Positions 24,696 through 35,195 of a stretch of DNA of 59,858 nt are shown here, piece after piece; position 1 is the first letter of the stretch; the number at the start of each line of letters is the position of its first letter. The stretch covers positions 1 through 59,858 of the forward strand of contig JAFPAT010000063.1 in NCBI GenBank assembly GCA_017425655.1, written 5' to 3'. A program made the translations under genes and the position numbers. The notes under the pieces are model-generated. The model saw nothing but the letters and a program-made list of their open reading frames with translations, was not told the origin of the DNA and made no database searches. The DNA comes from Rikenellaceae bacterium (lineage in GTDB: Bacteria; Bacteroidota; Bacteroidia; Bacteroidales; Rikenellaceae).

Positions 24696-26675
24696 ATGGA
24701 TACCAAAGTTTCCAACCAGTCTGTTCCTGTGGAACAAGTCAGCAATGCTGAAGATGTGCAGAATGTAACTACCACCCAGCAGCCCGTTGAGGTTGCCGCA
24801 AGCAATGATGCAGAGGAGCCCGCTGTGGCCGAAAGCGTAGATTTTTCAGACGAGGAGGCTCAACTCGCTGCCGATAATGCCGGTATCGATTTGGGTGAAG
24901 CTACTCCCGAAGAGGAGGCTGCCGATGTGCAGACCGAGGCTTGCGTAGCTGCCGATGAGCAGTCGTTGGCAAGCAAGAACAAGGCAGAACTCGTCGAGTT
25001 ATTCGCACAATTGTTGGAAACAAAGCCTGTGCAGAGCCTTCGTGGTGATGCCGAGGCTATCAAAATAGCATTCTATAAACTCCGTCGTGCAGAGATTGAG
25101 GCACAGCGCAAAGAGTTTATTGAGGCGGGCGGAAAGGAGGAAGAATTTACTCCTGCGCTCGATGGCGATGAGGTTGCACTCAAAGAGCTGTTCGCTCGTT
25201 ATCGCAAGATGCGTGATGAGTTTGTAGCCGGCTTGGAGCACGCCAAAGAGGAGAATTTGAAGATTAAGTTGGCAATTATCGAGGAGCTGAAGGAGTTGGT
25301 TAATAGCGACGAAACGCTGAATCATACGTTCAACAAATTCCGCGAATTGCAGCAACGTTGGAAGGAGACGGGCCCCGTTCCGCAGGCAAATGTGAAGGAT
25401 ACGTGGGAGACCTATAACCTGCACGTTGAGAATTTCTACAACTTCATCAAGATCAATAATGAGTTGCGCGATCTGGATTTGAAGAAGAACTATGAGGCGA
25501 AGATTTCGCTCTGCGAGCAGGCCGAGTCGCTGGTACTGGAGCCTTCGGTTGTGTCGGCTTTCCGTAAGTTGCAGAAGTTGCACGACGAGTGGCGTGAGAC
25601 AGGTCCCGTCGCAAACGAATACAAGGAGTCGCTGTGGGAGCGTTTCAAGCAGGCAAGTTCGCGTATCAATAAGCAACATCAAGAGTATTTCGAGACGCTG
25701 AAAGGCGAGCAGCAGAAGAATCTCGAAATGAAGACCGAACTCTGCGTTAAGGCAGAAGAGTTGGCCGAGCAGATGCTCACTTCGCGTAAGGAGTGGAATA
25801 AGGCTAACGACCGCTTGTTGGAGATTCAGAAGGTTTGGAAGACTATCGGTTTTGCTCCGAAGAAGGATAATACACGTATCTATGAGCGTTTCCGCAACGC
25901 TTGTGATCGTTTCTTCGCATTGAAGCGCGACTACTATGCACAGCTGAAAACGGAGATGGATCACAACCTCCAACTCAAAAATGAGATCTGCGAGGCTGCC
26001 GAGTCGATTATGGATAGCGAAGATTGGAAGAAAACCTCTGATGAACTGATCGCTTTGCAGAAGCGTTGGAAAGAGATTGGCACGGTGTCGCGTCGCCATT
26101 CGGACGTTGTATGGAAGCGTTTCCGCGCCGCTTGCGACCACTTCTTCGAGCGTAAGTCGGCTCACTTCTCGTCGATTGACAATGAGCAGGAGCGCAACTT
26201 GCAGACCAAACGTGAGTTGTTGGAGCAGATGAAGGCATGCGACGTTAAGGAGGGTGGCTACGAAGCTATCAAGGCCTTCCAGCGTAAGTGGAACGAGATC
26301 GGTTTTGTGCCTATTAAGCAGAAGGATGCTTTACAGAAGCAGTATAAGGAGGTTGTCGATGCACTCTTTGCTACGTTGCGTGGCTCGGAGCACGATCGTT
26401 CGATGGATCGTTTCCGTTCGAAGCTCTCGTCGATGAAGGCTGCGGGTGATAAGCGTCTGCGTTCGGAGCGTGAGCGTTTATATAATAAGGTGAAGCAGCT
26501 CGAAACCGATATCGCACTTTTGGAGAATAACATCGGATTCTTCTCGCACTCGAAAGGTGCCGAGTCGATGATCAATGATGTTCGTGCGAAGATTGTAAAG
26601 GCAAAGGCAGAGATGGCCGAGACCATTGAGAAGGTTAAGCTGATCGACCGCGAAGAGGAGCAGGCCGAGAACTAA
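24696..26675 (+). CDS. DUF349 domain-containing protein
   Basis: 659 residues. The first 105 are acidic and alanine-rich low-complexity sequence (EEPAVAESVDFSDEEAQLAA). Then come about five DUF349 helical repeats, each marked by a W-K-x-[TI]-G motif: QQRWKETGPVP, HDEWRETGPV, QKVWKTIGFAP, QKRWKEIGTV and QRKWNEIGFVP. A coiled coil closes the protein (RLYNKVKQLETDIALLENNIG). There is no signal peptide or membrane segment, so it is cytoplasmic. DUF349 proteins are widespread in Bacteroidetes and Actinobacteria and have no firm biochemical function. The gene has its own promoter with a palindrome over the start site and is followed by pyrG after 67 bp. Confidence 0.9.
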   Translation: MDTKVSNQSVPVEQVSNAEDVQNVTTTQQPVEVAASNDAEEPAVAESVDFSDEEAQLAADNAGIDLGEATPEEEAADVQTEACVAADEQSLASKNKAELVELFAQLLETKPVQSLRGDAEAIKIAFYKLRRAEIEAQRKEFIEAGGKEEEFTPALDGDEVALKELFARYRKMRDEFVAGLEHAKEENLKIKLAIIEELKELVNSDETLNHTFNKFRELQQRWKETGPVPQANVKDTWETYNLHVENFYNFIKINNELRDLDLKKNYEAKISLCEQAESLVLEPSVVSAFRKLQKLHDEWRETGPVANEYKESLWERFKQASSRINKQHQEYFETLKGEQQKNLEMKTELCVKAEELAEQMLTSRKEWNKANDRLLEIQKVWKTIGFAPKKDNTRIYERFRNACDRFFALKRDYYAQLKTEMDHNLQLKNEICEAAESIMDSEDWKKTSDELIALQKRWKEIGTVSRRHSDVVWKRFRAACDHFFERKSAHFSSIDNEQERNLQTKRELLEQMKACDVKEGGYEAIKAFQRKWNEIGFVPIKQKDALQKQYKEVVDALFATLRGSEHDRSMDRFRSKLSSMKAAGDKRLRSERERLYNKVKQLETDIALLENNIGFFSHSKGAESMINDVRAKIVKAKAEMAETIEKVKLIDREEEQAEN

Positions 26676-26742
26676 ACCGAGATACAAAGAGAACAAGAAT
26701 TAAATAATTATAGAGAAACCAAGAACTAAAAAATATACGATT

Positions 26743-28353
26743 ATGTCAATTGCTAAACCCAAGTACATTTTCGTAACCGGTGGTGTTGCATCGTCGCTTG
26801 GCAAGGGTATTATCTCTTCGTCGATTGCGCGTTTGTTGCAGGCACGCGGCTACTCGGTCGCTATTCAGAAGTGCGACCCCTATATCAACGTCGATCCCGG
26901 AACGTTGAATCCTTATGAGCACGGTGAGTGCTATGTTACCAATGATGGTACAGAGGCCGACCTCGATTTGGGACACTATGAGCGTTTTACCGCGATTCCT
27001 ACGTCGTGCGCCAACACTGTAACCACGGGTAAGATTTACCAGAGTGTAATCAACAAGGAGCGTCGTGGCGAATATATGGGTAAGACTGTTCAGGTTATTC
27101 CTCATATCACTGACGAGATCAAGCGTCGTATCCAGATGCTTTCGACCAAAAATATGTACGATGTGATTATCACCGAGATTGGTGGTACGGTTGGTGATAT
27201 TGAGTCGTTACCATATATCGAGTCGGTACGTCAGTTGCGTTATCAGCTCGGTTATCGTAATACGGCGTTGGTTCACCTGACACTTGTCCCCTATATGACG
27301 GCAAGCGCGGAGTTGAAGACTAAACCTACACAGCACTCGGTTAAGGCACTGTTGGAGAATGGCTTGCAGCCCGATGTGCTGGTTCTGCGTAGTGAGCATC
27401 ATCTGCCCCAGGAGGTGCGTCGTAAGGTCGCTCTGTTCTGCAATGTGGATCCCCAGGCAGTAGTTGAGTCGATGGATGTTCCGACCATCTACGAGGTTCC
27501 CTTGAAGATGCGTGAGCAGAATCTGGATTTGGTGCTGCTGGAGAAGTTGAATCTGCCTGCCGACAAACCATCGGATATGGTTGCTTGGGAGTCGTTCGTT
27601 GAGAAGGTGAAGAACCCGTCGAAGCGTGTCGATATCGCATTGGTTGGTAAGTATGTCGAACTGCCCGATGCTTATAAATCGATCATCGAGTCGTTTGTTC
27701 ACGCAGGCGCGATGAACGATTGCAAGGTTAAACTGCATTTGATCGCAGCCGAGAAGGTTACGGAAGATTCTGTTGAGGAACTTTTGGGCTCGATGAGTGG
27801 TATTATGGTTGCTCCGGGTTCGGGCGCTCGCGGTATTGACGGTAAGTTGGTCGCTGTGAAGTATGCTCGTGAGAACAATGTACCTTTCTTCGGTATCTGC
27901 TTGGGTATGCAGTGCGCAGTGATCGAGTTTGCTCGTAACGTCTTGGGTTATGAGAAGGCTAATTCGACCGAGATGGAGCCTACTCCGCACCCCGTAATCG
28001 ACGTAATGGAGGCACAGAAGGATCTGTCGGAGGGTAGCACGATGCGTCGTGGTTCGTATCCTTGCCATTTGGATCCTCACTCGAAGGTTAGTCGCGCTTA
28101 CAATGCAACTACTATTGCGGAGCGTCATCACCATCGTTACGAGTTCAATAACGACTATCTCGAGGAGTTCGAGGCAGCAGGTATGCGTGCTGTAGGTATG
28201 AATCCCGATACCGGTCTTGTTGAGGTTATGGAGTTGGATAATCATCCCTGGTTCGTGGCTACGCAGTATCACCCCGAGTATAGTAGCAATGTGCTGAATC
28301 CCCATCCGCTGTTCGTGGCGTTTGTGGCAGCATCGTTGGCTAACAAAAAGTAG
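26743..28353 (+). CDS. pyrG: CTP synthase
   Basis: 536 residues. The N-terminal synthetase domain starts KYIFVTGGVASSLGKGI and holds the UTP/ATP site (QKCDPYINVDPGTLNPYEHGECYV). The C-terminal glutamine amidotransferase domain has the nucleophile Cys in FFGICLGMQCAVIEF and the catalytic His-Glu in QYHPEYSS. It makes CTP from UTP, ATP and glutamine. Length and motifs are standard. It lies between the DUF349 and yidC genes, 42 bp before yidC, in a plus-strand run of housekeeping genes. Confidence 0.97.
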   Translation: MSIAKPKYIFVTGGVASSLGKGIISSSIARLLQARGYSVAIQKCDPYINVDPGTLNPYEHGECYVTNDGTEADLDLGHYERFTAIPTSCANTVTTGKIYQSVINKERRGEYMGKTVQVIPHITDEIKRRIQMLSTKNMYDVIITEIGGTVGDIESLPYIESVRQLRYQLGYRNTALVHLTLVPYMTASAELKTKPTQHSVKALLENGLQPDVLVLRSEHHLPQEVRRKVALFCNVDPQAVVESMDVPTIYEVPLKMREQNLDLVLLEKLNLPADKPSDMVAWESFVEKVKNPSKRVDIALVGKYVELPDAYKSIIESFVHAGAMNDCKVKLHLIAAEKVTEDSVEELLGSMSGIMVAPGSGARGIDGKLVAVKYARENNVPFFGICLGMQCAVIEFARNVLGYEKANSTEMEPTPHPVIDVMEAQKDLSEGSTMRRGSYPCHLDPHSKVSRAYNATTIAERHHHRYEFNNDYLEEFEAAGMRAVGMNPDTGLVEVMELDNHPWFVATQYHPEYSSNVLNPHPLFVAFVAASLANKK

Positions 28354-28395
28354 TTGCGGGTGGAACAAATTAAATGTGCAACTTAAAAATTTGAG

Positions 28396-30351
28396 ATGGA
28401 TAAAAATTCAGTAATCGGACTTGTCTTGATTGGCGCATTGCTGGTCGGATATAGCTTCTACACAAACAAACAGCAGCAGGAGTACGAGAAGGCGCAAGCC
28501 GAGTGGATCGCTGCACATCCTGAACTGGCCGAGCCGACCGAGGTTGTCGATACTACGGCCGTAGTAGCCGAGACGGCTACAATCGCAGGTGATACATTGA
28601 CTGCCGAGCAACGTCAGCAGCGTGCCGACGAGGCTTTGAATGCAAATTTGGGTAATGACCTCTTTGCCGCGTTGAGAGGTGCGGACGAGAGTTTCGAGGT
28701 TGAGAATGATGTTATTAAGGTAACTTTCTCGAATCGCGGTGCTCAAATTACAGGCGTCGAATTGAAGGATTATATGCGCTATGCCGAGGGCGAGCGTACG
28801 GAGCCCATTCAGCTTTACCGCGAGGGTTCGGCCGAATTCGATATCTGTATGTATATTCACAACGGCGTGAATAATGTTCGCTTGAATACGCGTGATTACG
28901 CCTTTCATATTGATCCCGTGCAGAAGATCGATGACTACCAGCAAGTAGTTATGCGTCTGCCTGTTAGTGGAGCATCGGCTATCGAATATGTCTATAAGAT
29001 TTACGACAGCGAGTCGCCTGCTCGTAACTATATGGTAGATTTCGATGTGCGTATGATCGATATGGAGTCGCTGATGGCTAATCAGACTCAATTGGATGTG
29101 GTTTGGCGCAATATCTCATTGCGAAATGAGAAGGGCTTCCAGACCGAGAATATGGCAACCACTATCGCTTATCGATTCCCCGGTGAGGGCTCGATCGAGG
29201 AGCTGTCGGTGGGCGAGCGTGCCGAGGAGACAGAGAATACCCGCGTTAATTGGGTGGCGTTCAAGCAGCAGTTCTTCTCGTCGGTGCTGATTGCCGAGAA
29301 TAGTTTTGATTACGCATCGATGCGCTACACAACCTTCCCCGAAGGTTCGGAGGAGTTGAAGAGTTTCAATGCAACGATGTCGATTCCTTACTCGAAACTT
29401 ACAACCGATTATAAATTCCAATTCTACTTCGGCCCGAATAAGTATTCGATCCTCAATAAGTGTGTGTCGGAGAATGATGAACCGCTCTATTTGGAGCGTC
29501 TGATCCCGTTGGGTTGGGGTATATTCGGTTGGGTGAACCGCTGGTTTGTGATTCCGATGTTCGACTTTTTGAGCAAGTATATCGGCAACTTCGGTTGGAT
29601 CATTTTGATAATGACAATTGTCATTAAGTTGCTCATCTCGCCGCTGACCTATAAGTCGTATGTTTCGATGGCGAAGATGCGTGTAATCAAGCCCGAGATG
29701 GATGAGATTAACGCTCGCTACCCCAAGCAGGAGGATGCAATGAAGAAGCAGCAGGCAGTGATGGATCTCTATCAACGAGCAGGTGTCAGCCCTATGGGTG
29801 GTTGCTTGCCGATGTTGATTCAGATGCCTATTTTGATTGCGATGTTTAGATTCTTCCCCGCGTCGATTGAGTTGCGAGGCGAGAGCTTCTTGTGGGCAGA
29901 GGACCTTTCGACATACGATAGCGTACTCAACTTGCCGTTCAATATTCCTTGGTATGGCGATCACGTGAGCTTGTTTGCGCTGTTGATGGCTATTTCGTTG
30001 TTTGTCTATTCGTGGATCAACTATCAGCAGACAGCTGCTTCGCAGCCCCAGATGGCAGGTATGAAGTTTATGACTCTCTATATGATGCCGGTGATGATGC
30101 TCTTGTGGTTTAATAGCTATTCGAGTGGTCTGTGTTACTACTACTTCATTTCGCAGTTGATTACGATTGCAATGACCTATGGTATCCGCGCAATGCTTGA
30201 CGATGATAAAGTACGCGCACAGATGCAGGCCAACGCGAAAAAGAAGAAAAACAAGAAAAAGAGCCGCTTCCAGCAGCGTTACGAGGAGTTGATGAAGCAG
30301 CAACAGGAGATGTTGCGTGAGCAGCAGGCTCAACAGCAGCGCCGTAAGTAA
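28396..30351 (+). CDS. yidC: Membrane protein insertase YidC
   Basis: 651 residues. One N-terminal membrane segment (SVIGLVLIGALLVGYSFYT) is followed by a long periplasmic domain (about residues 60-380) typical of Gram-negative YidC. The conserved C-terminal five-helix insertase core follows, with NFGWIILIMTIVIKLLISPL, the loop MAKMRVIKPEM, and SPMGGCLPMLIQMPILIAMF. The C-tail is strongly basic (KKKKNKKKSRFQQRY) and probably meets the ribosome. It inserts and folds inner-membrane proteins with or without SecYEG. A terminator follows within 25 bp. Confidence 0.97.
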   Translation: MDKNSVIGLVLIGALLVGYSFYTNKQQQEYEKAQAEWIAAHPELAEPTEVVDTTAVVAETATIAGDTLTAEQRQQRADEALNANLGNDLFAALRGADESFEVENDVIKVTFSNRGAQITGVELKDYMRYAEGERTEPIQLYREGSAEFDICMYIHNGVNNVRLNTRDYAFHIDPVQKIDDYQQVVMRLPVSGASAIEYVYKIYDSESPARNYMVDFDVRMIDMESLMANQTQLDVVWRNISLRNEKGFQTENMATTIAYRFPGEGSIEELSVGERAEETENTRVNWVAFKQQFFSSVLIAENSFDYASMRYTTFPEGSEELKSFNATMSIPYSKLTTDYKFQFYFGPNKYSILNKCVSENDEPLYLERLIPLGWGIFGWVNRWFVIPMFDFLSKYIGNFGWIILIMTIVIKLLISPLTYKSYVSMAKMRVIKPEMDEINARYPKQEDAMKKQQAVMDLYQRAGVSPMGGCLPMLIQMPILIAMFRFFPASIELRGESFLWAEDLSTYDSVLNLPFNIPWYGDHVSLFALLMAISLFVYSWINYQQTAASQPQMAGMKFMTLYMMPVMMLLWFNSYSSGLCYYYFISQLITIAMTYGIRAMLDDDKVRAQMQANAKKKKNKKKSRFQQRYEELMKQQQEMLREQQAQQQRRK

Positions 30352-30371
30352 GCCGTTTCGGTTTTATTGAT

Positions 30372-30406
30372 AAAAGCCGTATCTCACAATGAGGTGCGGC
30401 TTTTTT
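30372..30406 (+). terminator. yidC terminator
   Basis: AAAAGCCG pairs with CGGCTTTT and continues through G-U pairs to a CAA loop, ending in a T6 run, 20 bp after the yidC stop. Confidence 0.8.
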
Positions 30407-30478
30407 GTGTCGAAAATTATGATAATCGGCAAAAAAACACTAACTTTGAAAGTTGAAACAAATTATAGCCTTTATACT

Positions 30479-31159
30479 ATGCCGTTCATAGTCCTTGAAG
30501 GTGTCGATGGCGCAGGCAAATCGACCCAAATCAAAAAATTACGCGAGGCATTGGCTGCACGTGGAATCGAGAGCGAATATCTCCATTTCCCGCGTTTCGA
30601 TGCTCCGATATATGGTGATCTGATTGCCCGTTTTCTGCGTGGCGAATTGGGCGCATTGGAGCAGGTGAATCCCTATTTGGTTGCGTTGTTGTATGCGGGC
30701 GATCGTGCCGAGGCTGCTCCGATGATTCGAGGCTGGCTCAACGAGGGTAAGGCTGTGATTGTCGATCGCTATGTCTATTCGAATGTGGGTTACCAATGCG
30801 CAAAGTTCAAAAGCGAGGAGGAGCGTGTAGCATTGCAAGAGTGGATTATGCGTACCGAATATGAGGAGTTTGCCATTCCGCAGCCCGATTTGTCGATCTT
30901 CCTCGATGTGCCTTTTGCATTTACCGAGCGTAAGCTCCGCGAACAGCGTGAAGGCGACGATCGTAGCTATTTGAATGGTGCGAATGATATTCACGAGGCA
31001 TCGCTCGATCTGCAACGTACGGTGCGTGAGGTCTATCTGCGTGCAGCCCAAACCGACGAAAAACTCTCGGTAATCGACTGTTCGACAGGAGAGGGTCAGA
31101 TGCAATCGCCTGATGAGATCTTTGCGAAGATCGAACGGCTGGTTGAGCCATTGTTGTAA
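30479..31159 (+). CDS. tmk: Thymidylate kinase
   Basis: 226 residues from the ATG at 30479; the open frame further upstream runs through the yidC terminator. The P-loop is LEGVDGAGKSTQ (residues 5-16). The DR-x-x-x-S motif is VDRYVYSNVGYQ and the lid is KLREQREGDD. It phosphorylates dTMP to dTDP. The lid carries basic residues, and the segment AKFKSEEERVALQEWI is longer than in E. coli. It is probably in an operon with the DoxX/MauE-type gene 29 bp downstream. Confidence 0.93.
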   Translation: MPFIVLEGVDGAGKSTQIKKLREALAARGIESEYLHFPRFDAPIYGDLIARFLRGELGALEQVNPYLVALLYAGDRAEAAPMIRGWLNEGKAVIVDRYVYSNVGYQCAKFKSEEERVALQEWIMRTEYEEFAIPQPDLSIFLDVPFAFTERKLREQREGDDRSYLNGANDIHEASLDLQRTVREVYLRAAQTDEKLSVIDCSTGEGQMQSPDEIFAKIERLVEPLL

Positions 31160-31188
31160 GAGATTAATGAAAAAGAGAGATAAAAGAG

Positions 31189-32310
31189 ATGTTACAGAGG
31201 GAGAATAAAGATATGTTTCAGACAATTGCGACCTTGTGCCGCATATTGTTTGCGCTTACGTTTATCTTTTCGGGATTTGTCAAGGTGGTCGATCCGTGGG
31301 GTACGGCAATTAAAATCAGCGAGTATCTGAATGTGTTTGGATTTGAGAGTTTGAAGTATGCCCGTTTCGGTTTCTCGATCTGGTTGTGCGGGGCTGAACT
31401 GATGATGGGCTTGATGTTGTTGTTCCGCGTGCGTACGCCGCTGATTTCGATATTCGCAGTGTTGGCGATGCTGTTCTTTACGACCGTAACATTCATTACG
31501 GCGATGTGGTTGCCGGTGGAGGATTGCGGTTGCTTTGGTGATGCAGTGAAGTTGTCGAATTGGGAAACACTTGCGAAAAATCTCGTATTGCTGCCGATGA
31601 GTATCATTATCTGGTGGAGTGTGCGCAAGGAGAAGATATTTACCGTTTCGCGCTCGGAACTTGTGATGACGGGATTGATTATGACGGTGGCATTCGGCTT
31701 GGGTATCTATTGTTACCGCCACTTGCCGTTAGTCGATTTCCTTCCCTATAAAGTGGGCGTGTCGTTGCGTGAGGCCGTTTCGACCGACTTCGCAATGGAG
31801 GAGGGTACAACGGTGCTGGTCTATCGCAATTTGCAAACGGGCGAGGAGCGCGAGTTCTCGTTGGAGGATACCGAGTGGCAGGACGATAGTAAATGGGAGT
31901 GGGTCGATACCCGCACCGAGGCTGTTGAGTCGGATCCCGTATCGGATGCATTGCTGGCCGAGTTCTCGTTGCACGATGCCGAGGGTGATGCTACGGAAGA
32001 GGTGCTCGGATATGAGGGTAAGACCTATATGATCTGCGTTGGCGATTTCGCTGATGTGAAGCCTTTGTGGGAGCGTCGTTTGGAGGCGTTGGTAAATCGT
32101 GCGATGAATGAGGGCGCAAGTGTAGTATGCATCACTCCCGAGCCGTTGCGTGAGGTTACTTATCACCGTTTCGGCGAGAGCGAGGAGGTGCGCTGTTACA
32201 ATATTGATGCAACGACACTGATGACTATGTTGCGCGCCAAGGTGGGTGTTGTTGAACTCAATGATGGTGTGATAATGGACAAACGCAACGTCCGAGATTT
32301 GGATATTTAG
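31189..32310 (+). CDS. DoxX/MauE-type membrane protein with large soluble C-terminal domain
   Basis: 373 residues; the start may be the ATG at residue 9 (31213, MFQTIATLCR). Four membrane segments in the first 160 residues resemble DoxX/MauE: TLCRILFALTFIFSGFVKVV, MMGLMLLFRV, LAMLFFTTVTFITAM and NLVLLPMSIIIWW. A CxC pair lies in VEDCGCFGDAVKLSNWET, which is the conserved spot in MauE-like redox proteins. The rest (190-373) is an acidic soluble domain without a motif I can name. Similar proteins are common in Bacteroidetes and are thought to take part in envelope thiol chemistry, but the function is not established. It follows tmk by 29 bp. Confidence 0.75.
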   Translation: MLQRENKDMFQTIATLCRILFALTFIFSGFVKVVDPWGTAIKISEYLNVFGFESLKYARFGFSIWLCGAELMMGLMLLFRVRTPLISIFAVLAMLFFTTVTFITAMWLPVEDCGCFGDAVKLSNWETLAKNLVLLPMSIIIWWSVRKEKIFTVSRSELVMTGLIMTVAFGLGIYCYRHLPLVDFLPYKVGVSLREAVSTDFAMEEGTTVLVYRNLQTGEEREFSLEDTEWQDDSKWEWVDTRTEAVESDPVSDALLAEFSLHDAEGDATEEVLGYEGKTYMICVGDFADVKPLWERRLEALVNRAMNEGASVVCITPEPLREVTYHRFGESEEVRCYNIDATTLMTMLRAKVGVVELNDGVIMDKRNVRDLDI

Positions 32311-32401
32311 ACAAAAAAACGAGGCGACCGATTAATTAACGGCCGCAGAGAATAGATAATAGCGAAAAAATTAATAAATTTGAAGCCAAAAATTTGACAT
32401 T

Positions 32402-34075
32402 ATGGCAATTGAGAACATTAACGAACAGAGTGGCGCACAAAAGTCGCTTAACTTTCTTGAAGAGATCATAACCGGTGCAATCGCCGAGGGTAACACGCGA
32501 GTTCAGACTCGTTTCCCGCCCGAGCCGAACGGTTATCTGCATATTGGCCACGCCAAGAGTATCTGCTTGAACTTCGGTTTGGCAAAGAAGTATGGCGGTA
32601 AGTGTAACTTGCGTTTCGACGATACTAACCCCGTTAAGGAGGATACCGAGTATGTTGATTCGATCAAAGAGGATATTAAATGGCTCGGCTTCGATTGGGC
32701 TGGCGAATACTACGCATCGGACTACTTCGAACAACTCTATGAGTGGGCGAAGGTGCTGATCAAGAAGGGTCTTGCTTATGTCGATGATCAGACACAGGAG
32801 CAGATTCGCGAGAATCGTGGTACGGTAACCGTGCCGGGTACTCCCTCGCCTTGGCGCGATCGTTCGGTCGAGGAGAACTTGGACCTGTTTGAGCGTATGC
32901 GTGCAGGCGAGTTCGAGGATGGTAGCCGCGTATTGCGTGCCAAGATTGATATGGCACATCCCAATATGTTGTTCCGCGACCCGATTATGTACCGCATTAT
33001 CCACGCTGATCACCACCGTACGGGCAGCAAGTGGTGCATCTACCCGATGTACGACTATGCACACGGTCAGAGCGACTCGATCGAGCAGATCACTCACTCG
33101 ATCTGTACATTGGAGTTCGATGTTCACCGTCCGTTGTACGATTGGTTTATCGAGAAGTTGGAGATCTTCCCCAGCCACCAGTACGAGTTCGCGCGTTTGA
33201 ATCTGACCTATACGATGATGAGTAAGCGTAAATTGTTGAAACTTGTTCAGAGTGGTATCGTGATGGGTTGGGACGACCCCCGTATGCCGACTATCTGCGC
33301 TTTGCGTCGTAAGGGTTATACCCCTGCATCGGTGCGCGCATTTGCCGAGAAGGTGGGTGTTGCCAAGCGTGATAACGTGATTGATTTGAGTTTGATGGAG
33401 TTCTGTGTTCGCGAGGACCTGAATAAGACTGCCGAGCGTCGTATGGCTGTTTTGAAGCCGTTGAAGGTTACCATCACCAACTATCCCGAGGATAAGACCG
33501 AGTACTTCACTTGTATCAATAATCCCGAGGATGAGGCAGCCGGCACTCGTCAGGTGCCCTTCTCGCGTGAAATTTATATCGACCGCGATGACTTTATGGA
33601 GGTGCCGCCCAAGAAGTACTATCGTCTGTCGCCGGGTCAGGAGGTGCGTTTGCGTTATTCGTACCTGATTCGTTGCGAGGAGGTTGTCAAGGACGAGAAT
33701 GGCGAGATTGTTGAGTTGCGTTGTACTTACGATCCCGAGTCGGGTGGTGGCTCATCGTCAGACGGTCGTCGCGTAAAGGGTGTGATCCATTGGGTTAGTG
33801 CTCGCCATGCTGTCGAGGCCGAGGTTCGTCTGTTCGAAACGTTGTTCTCGGTCGAGGACCCCAACGATGACAACTTTATGGATTACTTGAACCCCACCTC
33901 GTTGGTTAAGACAACGGGTTACTTGGAGCCTTCGCTGGCAGAGGCCCCTCTGGGCAAGACCTACCAGTTCGAGCGCGTGGGTTACTTCTGCCCCGATACT
34001 GATTCTACGCCCGAAAAGTTGGTATTCAACCGCACGGTAACGTTGAAGGACTCGTGGGCTAAGATCAATAAGTAA
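32402..34075 (+). CDS. glnS: Glutaminyl-tRNA synthetase
   Basis: 557 residues, class I. The HIGH motif is in [17 protein letters not shown] (near residue 45), and the KMSKS motif appears as [11 protein letters not shown]. The C-terminal half is the two-beta-barrel anticodon-binding region with [20 protein letters not shown]. GlnRS (rather than GluRS) is supported by the long C-terminus and the R-x-E-P-x-L-x-x-G variant. It charges tRNA-Gln directly; a tRNA-Gln(TTG) gene lies 3.4 kb away. A -7-like TAAATTTG is at 32375-32382 and a strong terminator follows. Confidence 0.97.
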   Translation: MAIENINEQSGAQKSLNFLEEIITGAIAEGNTRVQTRFPPEPNGYLHIGHAKSICLNFGLAKKYGGKCNLRFDDTNPVKEDTEYVDSIKEDIKWLGFDWAGEYYASDYFEQLYEWAKVLIKKGLAYVDDQTQEQIRENRGTVTVPGTPSPWRDRSVEENLDLFERMRAGEFEDGSRVLRAKIDMAHPNMLFRDPIMYRIIHADHHRTGSKWCIYPMYDYAHGQSDSIEQITHSICTLEFDVHRPLYDWFIEKLEIFPSHQYEFARLNLTYTMMSKRKLLKLVQSGIVMGWDDPRMPTICALRRKGYTPASVRAFAEKVGVAKRDNVIDLSLMEFCVREDLNKTAERRMAVLKPLKVTITNYPEDKTEYFTCINNPEDEAAGTRQVPFSREIYIDRDDFMEVPPKKYYRLSPGQEVRLRYSYLIRCEEVVKDENGEIVELRCTYDPESGGGSSSDGRRVKGVIHWVSARHAVEAEVRLFETLFSVEDPNDDNFMDYLNPTSLVKTTGYLEPSLAEAPLGKTYQFERVGYFCPDTDSTPEKLVFNRTVTLKDSWAKINK

Positions 34076-34095
34076 TTGATTCTATACCAATAACG

Positions 34096-34128
34096 AAAAT
34101 GGGACGCCGCGAAGCGTCCCATTTTTTT
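34096..34128. terminator. Bidirectional terminator
   Basis: AAAATGGGACGC pairs with GCGTCCCATTTT around a 6-base loop (CGCGAA), with T-runs on both strands, between the convergent glnS and epimerase genes. Confidence 0.88.
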
Positions 34129-34147
34129 GTATCGGGCAGAGCGACTG

Positions 34148-35104
34148 TTAGTACAGACCTTTGGCAACCTTCTCGCGGATATGCTCCAACATATCGTCGG
34201 TCATACGCTCCAAATCCCATTCGGGATTCCAGCCCCACTCATCGCGAGCACAGCTGTCGTCGAGCTGATTGGGCCACGAACGAGCGATCTGCTCCTTGAC
34301 GGGATCGACATTATAATCCATCGTAAAGTCAGGTAGGCGACGCTTAACGGCCTCGCAGATAATCTCGGGAGTGAAGCTCATCGAGGCGATGTTGAAACTA
34401 TTGCGGTGAACGAGTTTGGCAGGATCAGCCTCCATCAACTCAACGCACGCCTTCAATGCATCGGGCATATAGATCATATCCATATATACGTCAGAGGGCA
34501 CGGGACAGGTGAACTTGCCATTCTTGATAGCCTCGTAGTAGATCTCAACAGCATAGTCGGTCGTGCCGCCACCGGGGAGCGTAACGCTCGAAATGATACC
34601 CGGGAAACGGATCGAACGGGTATCCAAACCATATTTGTGATGGTAGTAGTCGCCGAGCAACTCACCTGTAACCTTACAAACGCCATAGATCGTCGTGGGG
34701 CGCATAACGGTATCCTGTGGAGTCATATCTTTGGGTGAGGTGGGACCGAAAGCTCCGATCGACGAAGGAGTGAAGAGCGCGCAGTGGTGCTGGCGTGCTA
34801 CTTCGAGCGAGTTCATCAGTGCTCCCATATTGATATTCCAAGCCATCTGTGGGTTCTTCTCGCCAACAGCCGAGAGTAGAGCAACGAGGTTGAAAATTGT
34901 ATCAATCTTGTTGCGGGCAACAGCCGAGGCATAAGCAACGGGATCGAGTGCGTTAAGAACTTCGAACGGGCCCTGCTCGCGCAGACGCTCACAATCGCGT
35001 ACATCGGTTGCAACTACATTGTTTGTACCGTAGATTTTACGCAGGTAAACGGTTAATTCCGAACCGATCTGGCCGCCTGCACCGACAATAAGAATTCGTT
35101 TCAT
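34148..35104 (-). CDS. SDR-family NAD-dependent epimerase / L-threonine 3-dehydrogenase
   Basis: 318 residues of an extended SDR. The NAD-binding motif is ILIVGAGGQIGSEL (residues 4-17, GxxGxxG). The catalytic Ser lies in FTPSSIGAFGPTSP and the Tyr/Lys pair in TTIYGVCKVTGELLGDYY. The F-G-P-T-S-P and RFPGIIS segments match the UDP-galactose-epimerase-like threonine 3-dehydrogenases, which oxidise L-threonine to 2-amino-3-ketobutyrate. A sugar-nucleotide epimerase cannot be fully excluded. The gene stands alone, with a consensus promoter upstream. Confidence 0.85.
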   Translation of the reverse strand: MKRILIVGAGGQIGSELTVYLRKIYGTNNVVATDVRDCERLREQGPFEVLNALDPVAYASAVARNKIDTIFNLVALLSAVGEKNPQMAWNINMGALMNSLEVARQHHCALFTPSSIGAFGPTSPKDMTPQDTVMRPTTIYGVCKVTGELLGDYYHHKYGLDTRSIRFPGIISSVTLPGGGTTDYAVEIYYEAIKNGKFTCPVPSDVYMDMIYMPDALKACVELMEADPAKLVHRNSFNIASMSFTPEIICEAVKRRLPDFTMDYNVDPVKEQIARSWPNQLDDSCARDEWGWNPEWDLERMTDDMLEHIREKVAKGLY

Positions 35105-35195
35105 ACGTTTGTAGCTTGTTTAGCTTTGAGTTTAATAGTTTGCGCGTGTGCGTGGCTTATGGATTGTTATATGTGGCTACGCACTCACGCAATTA

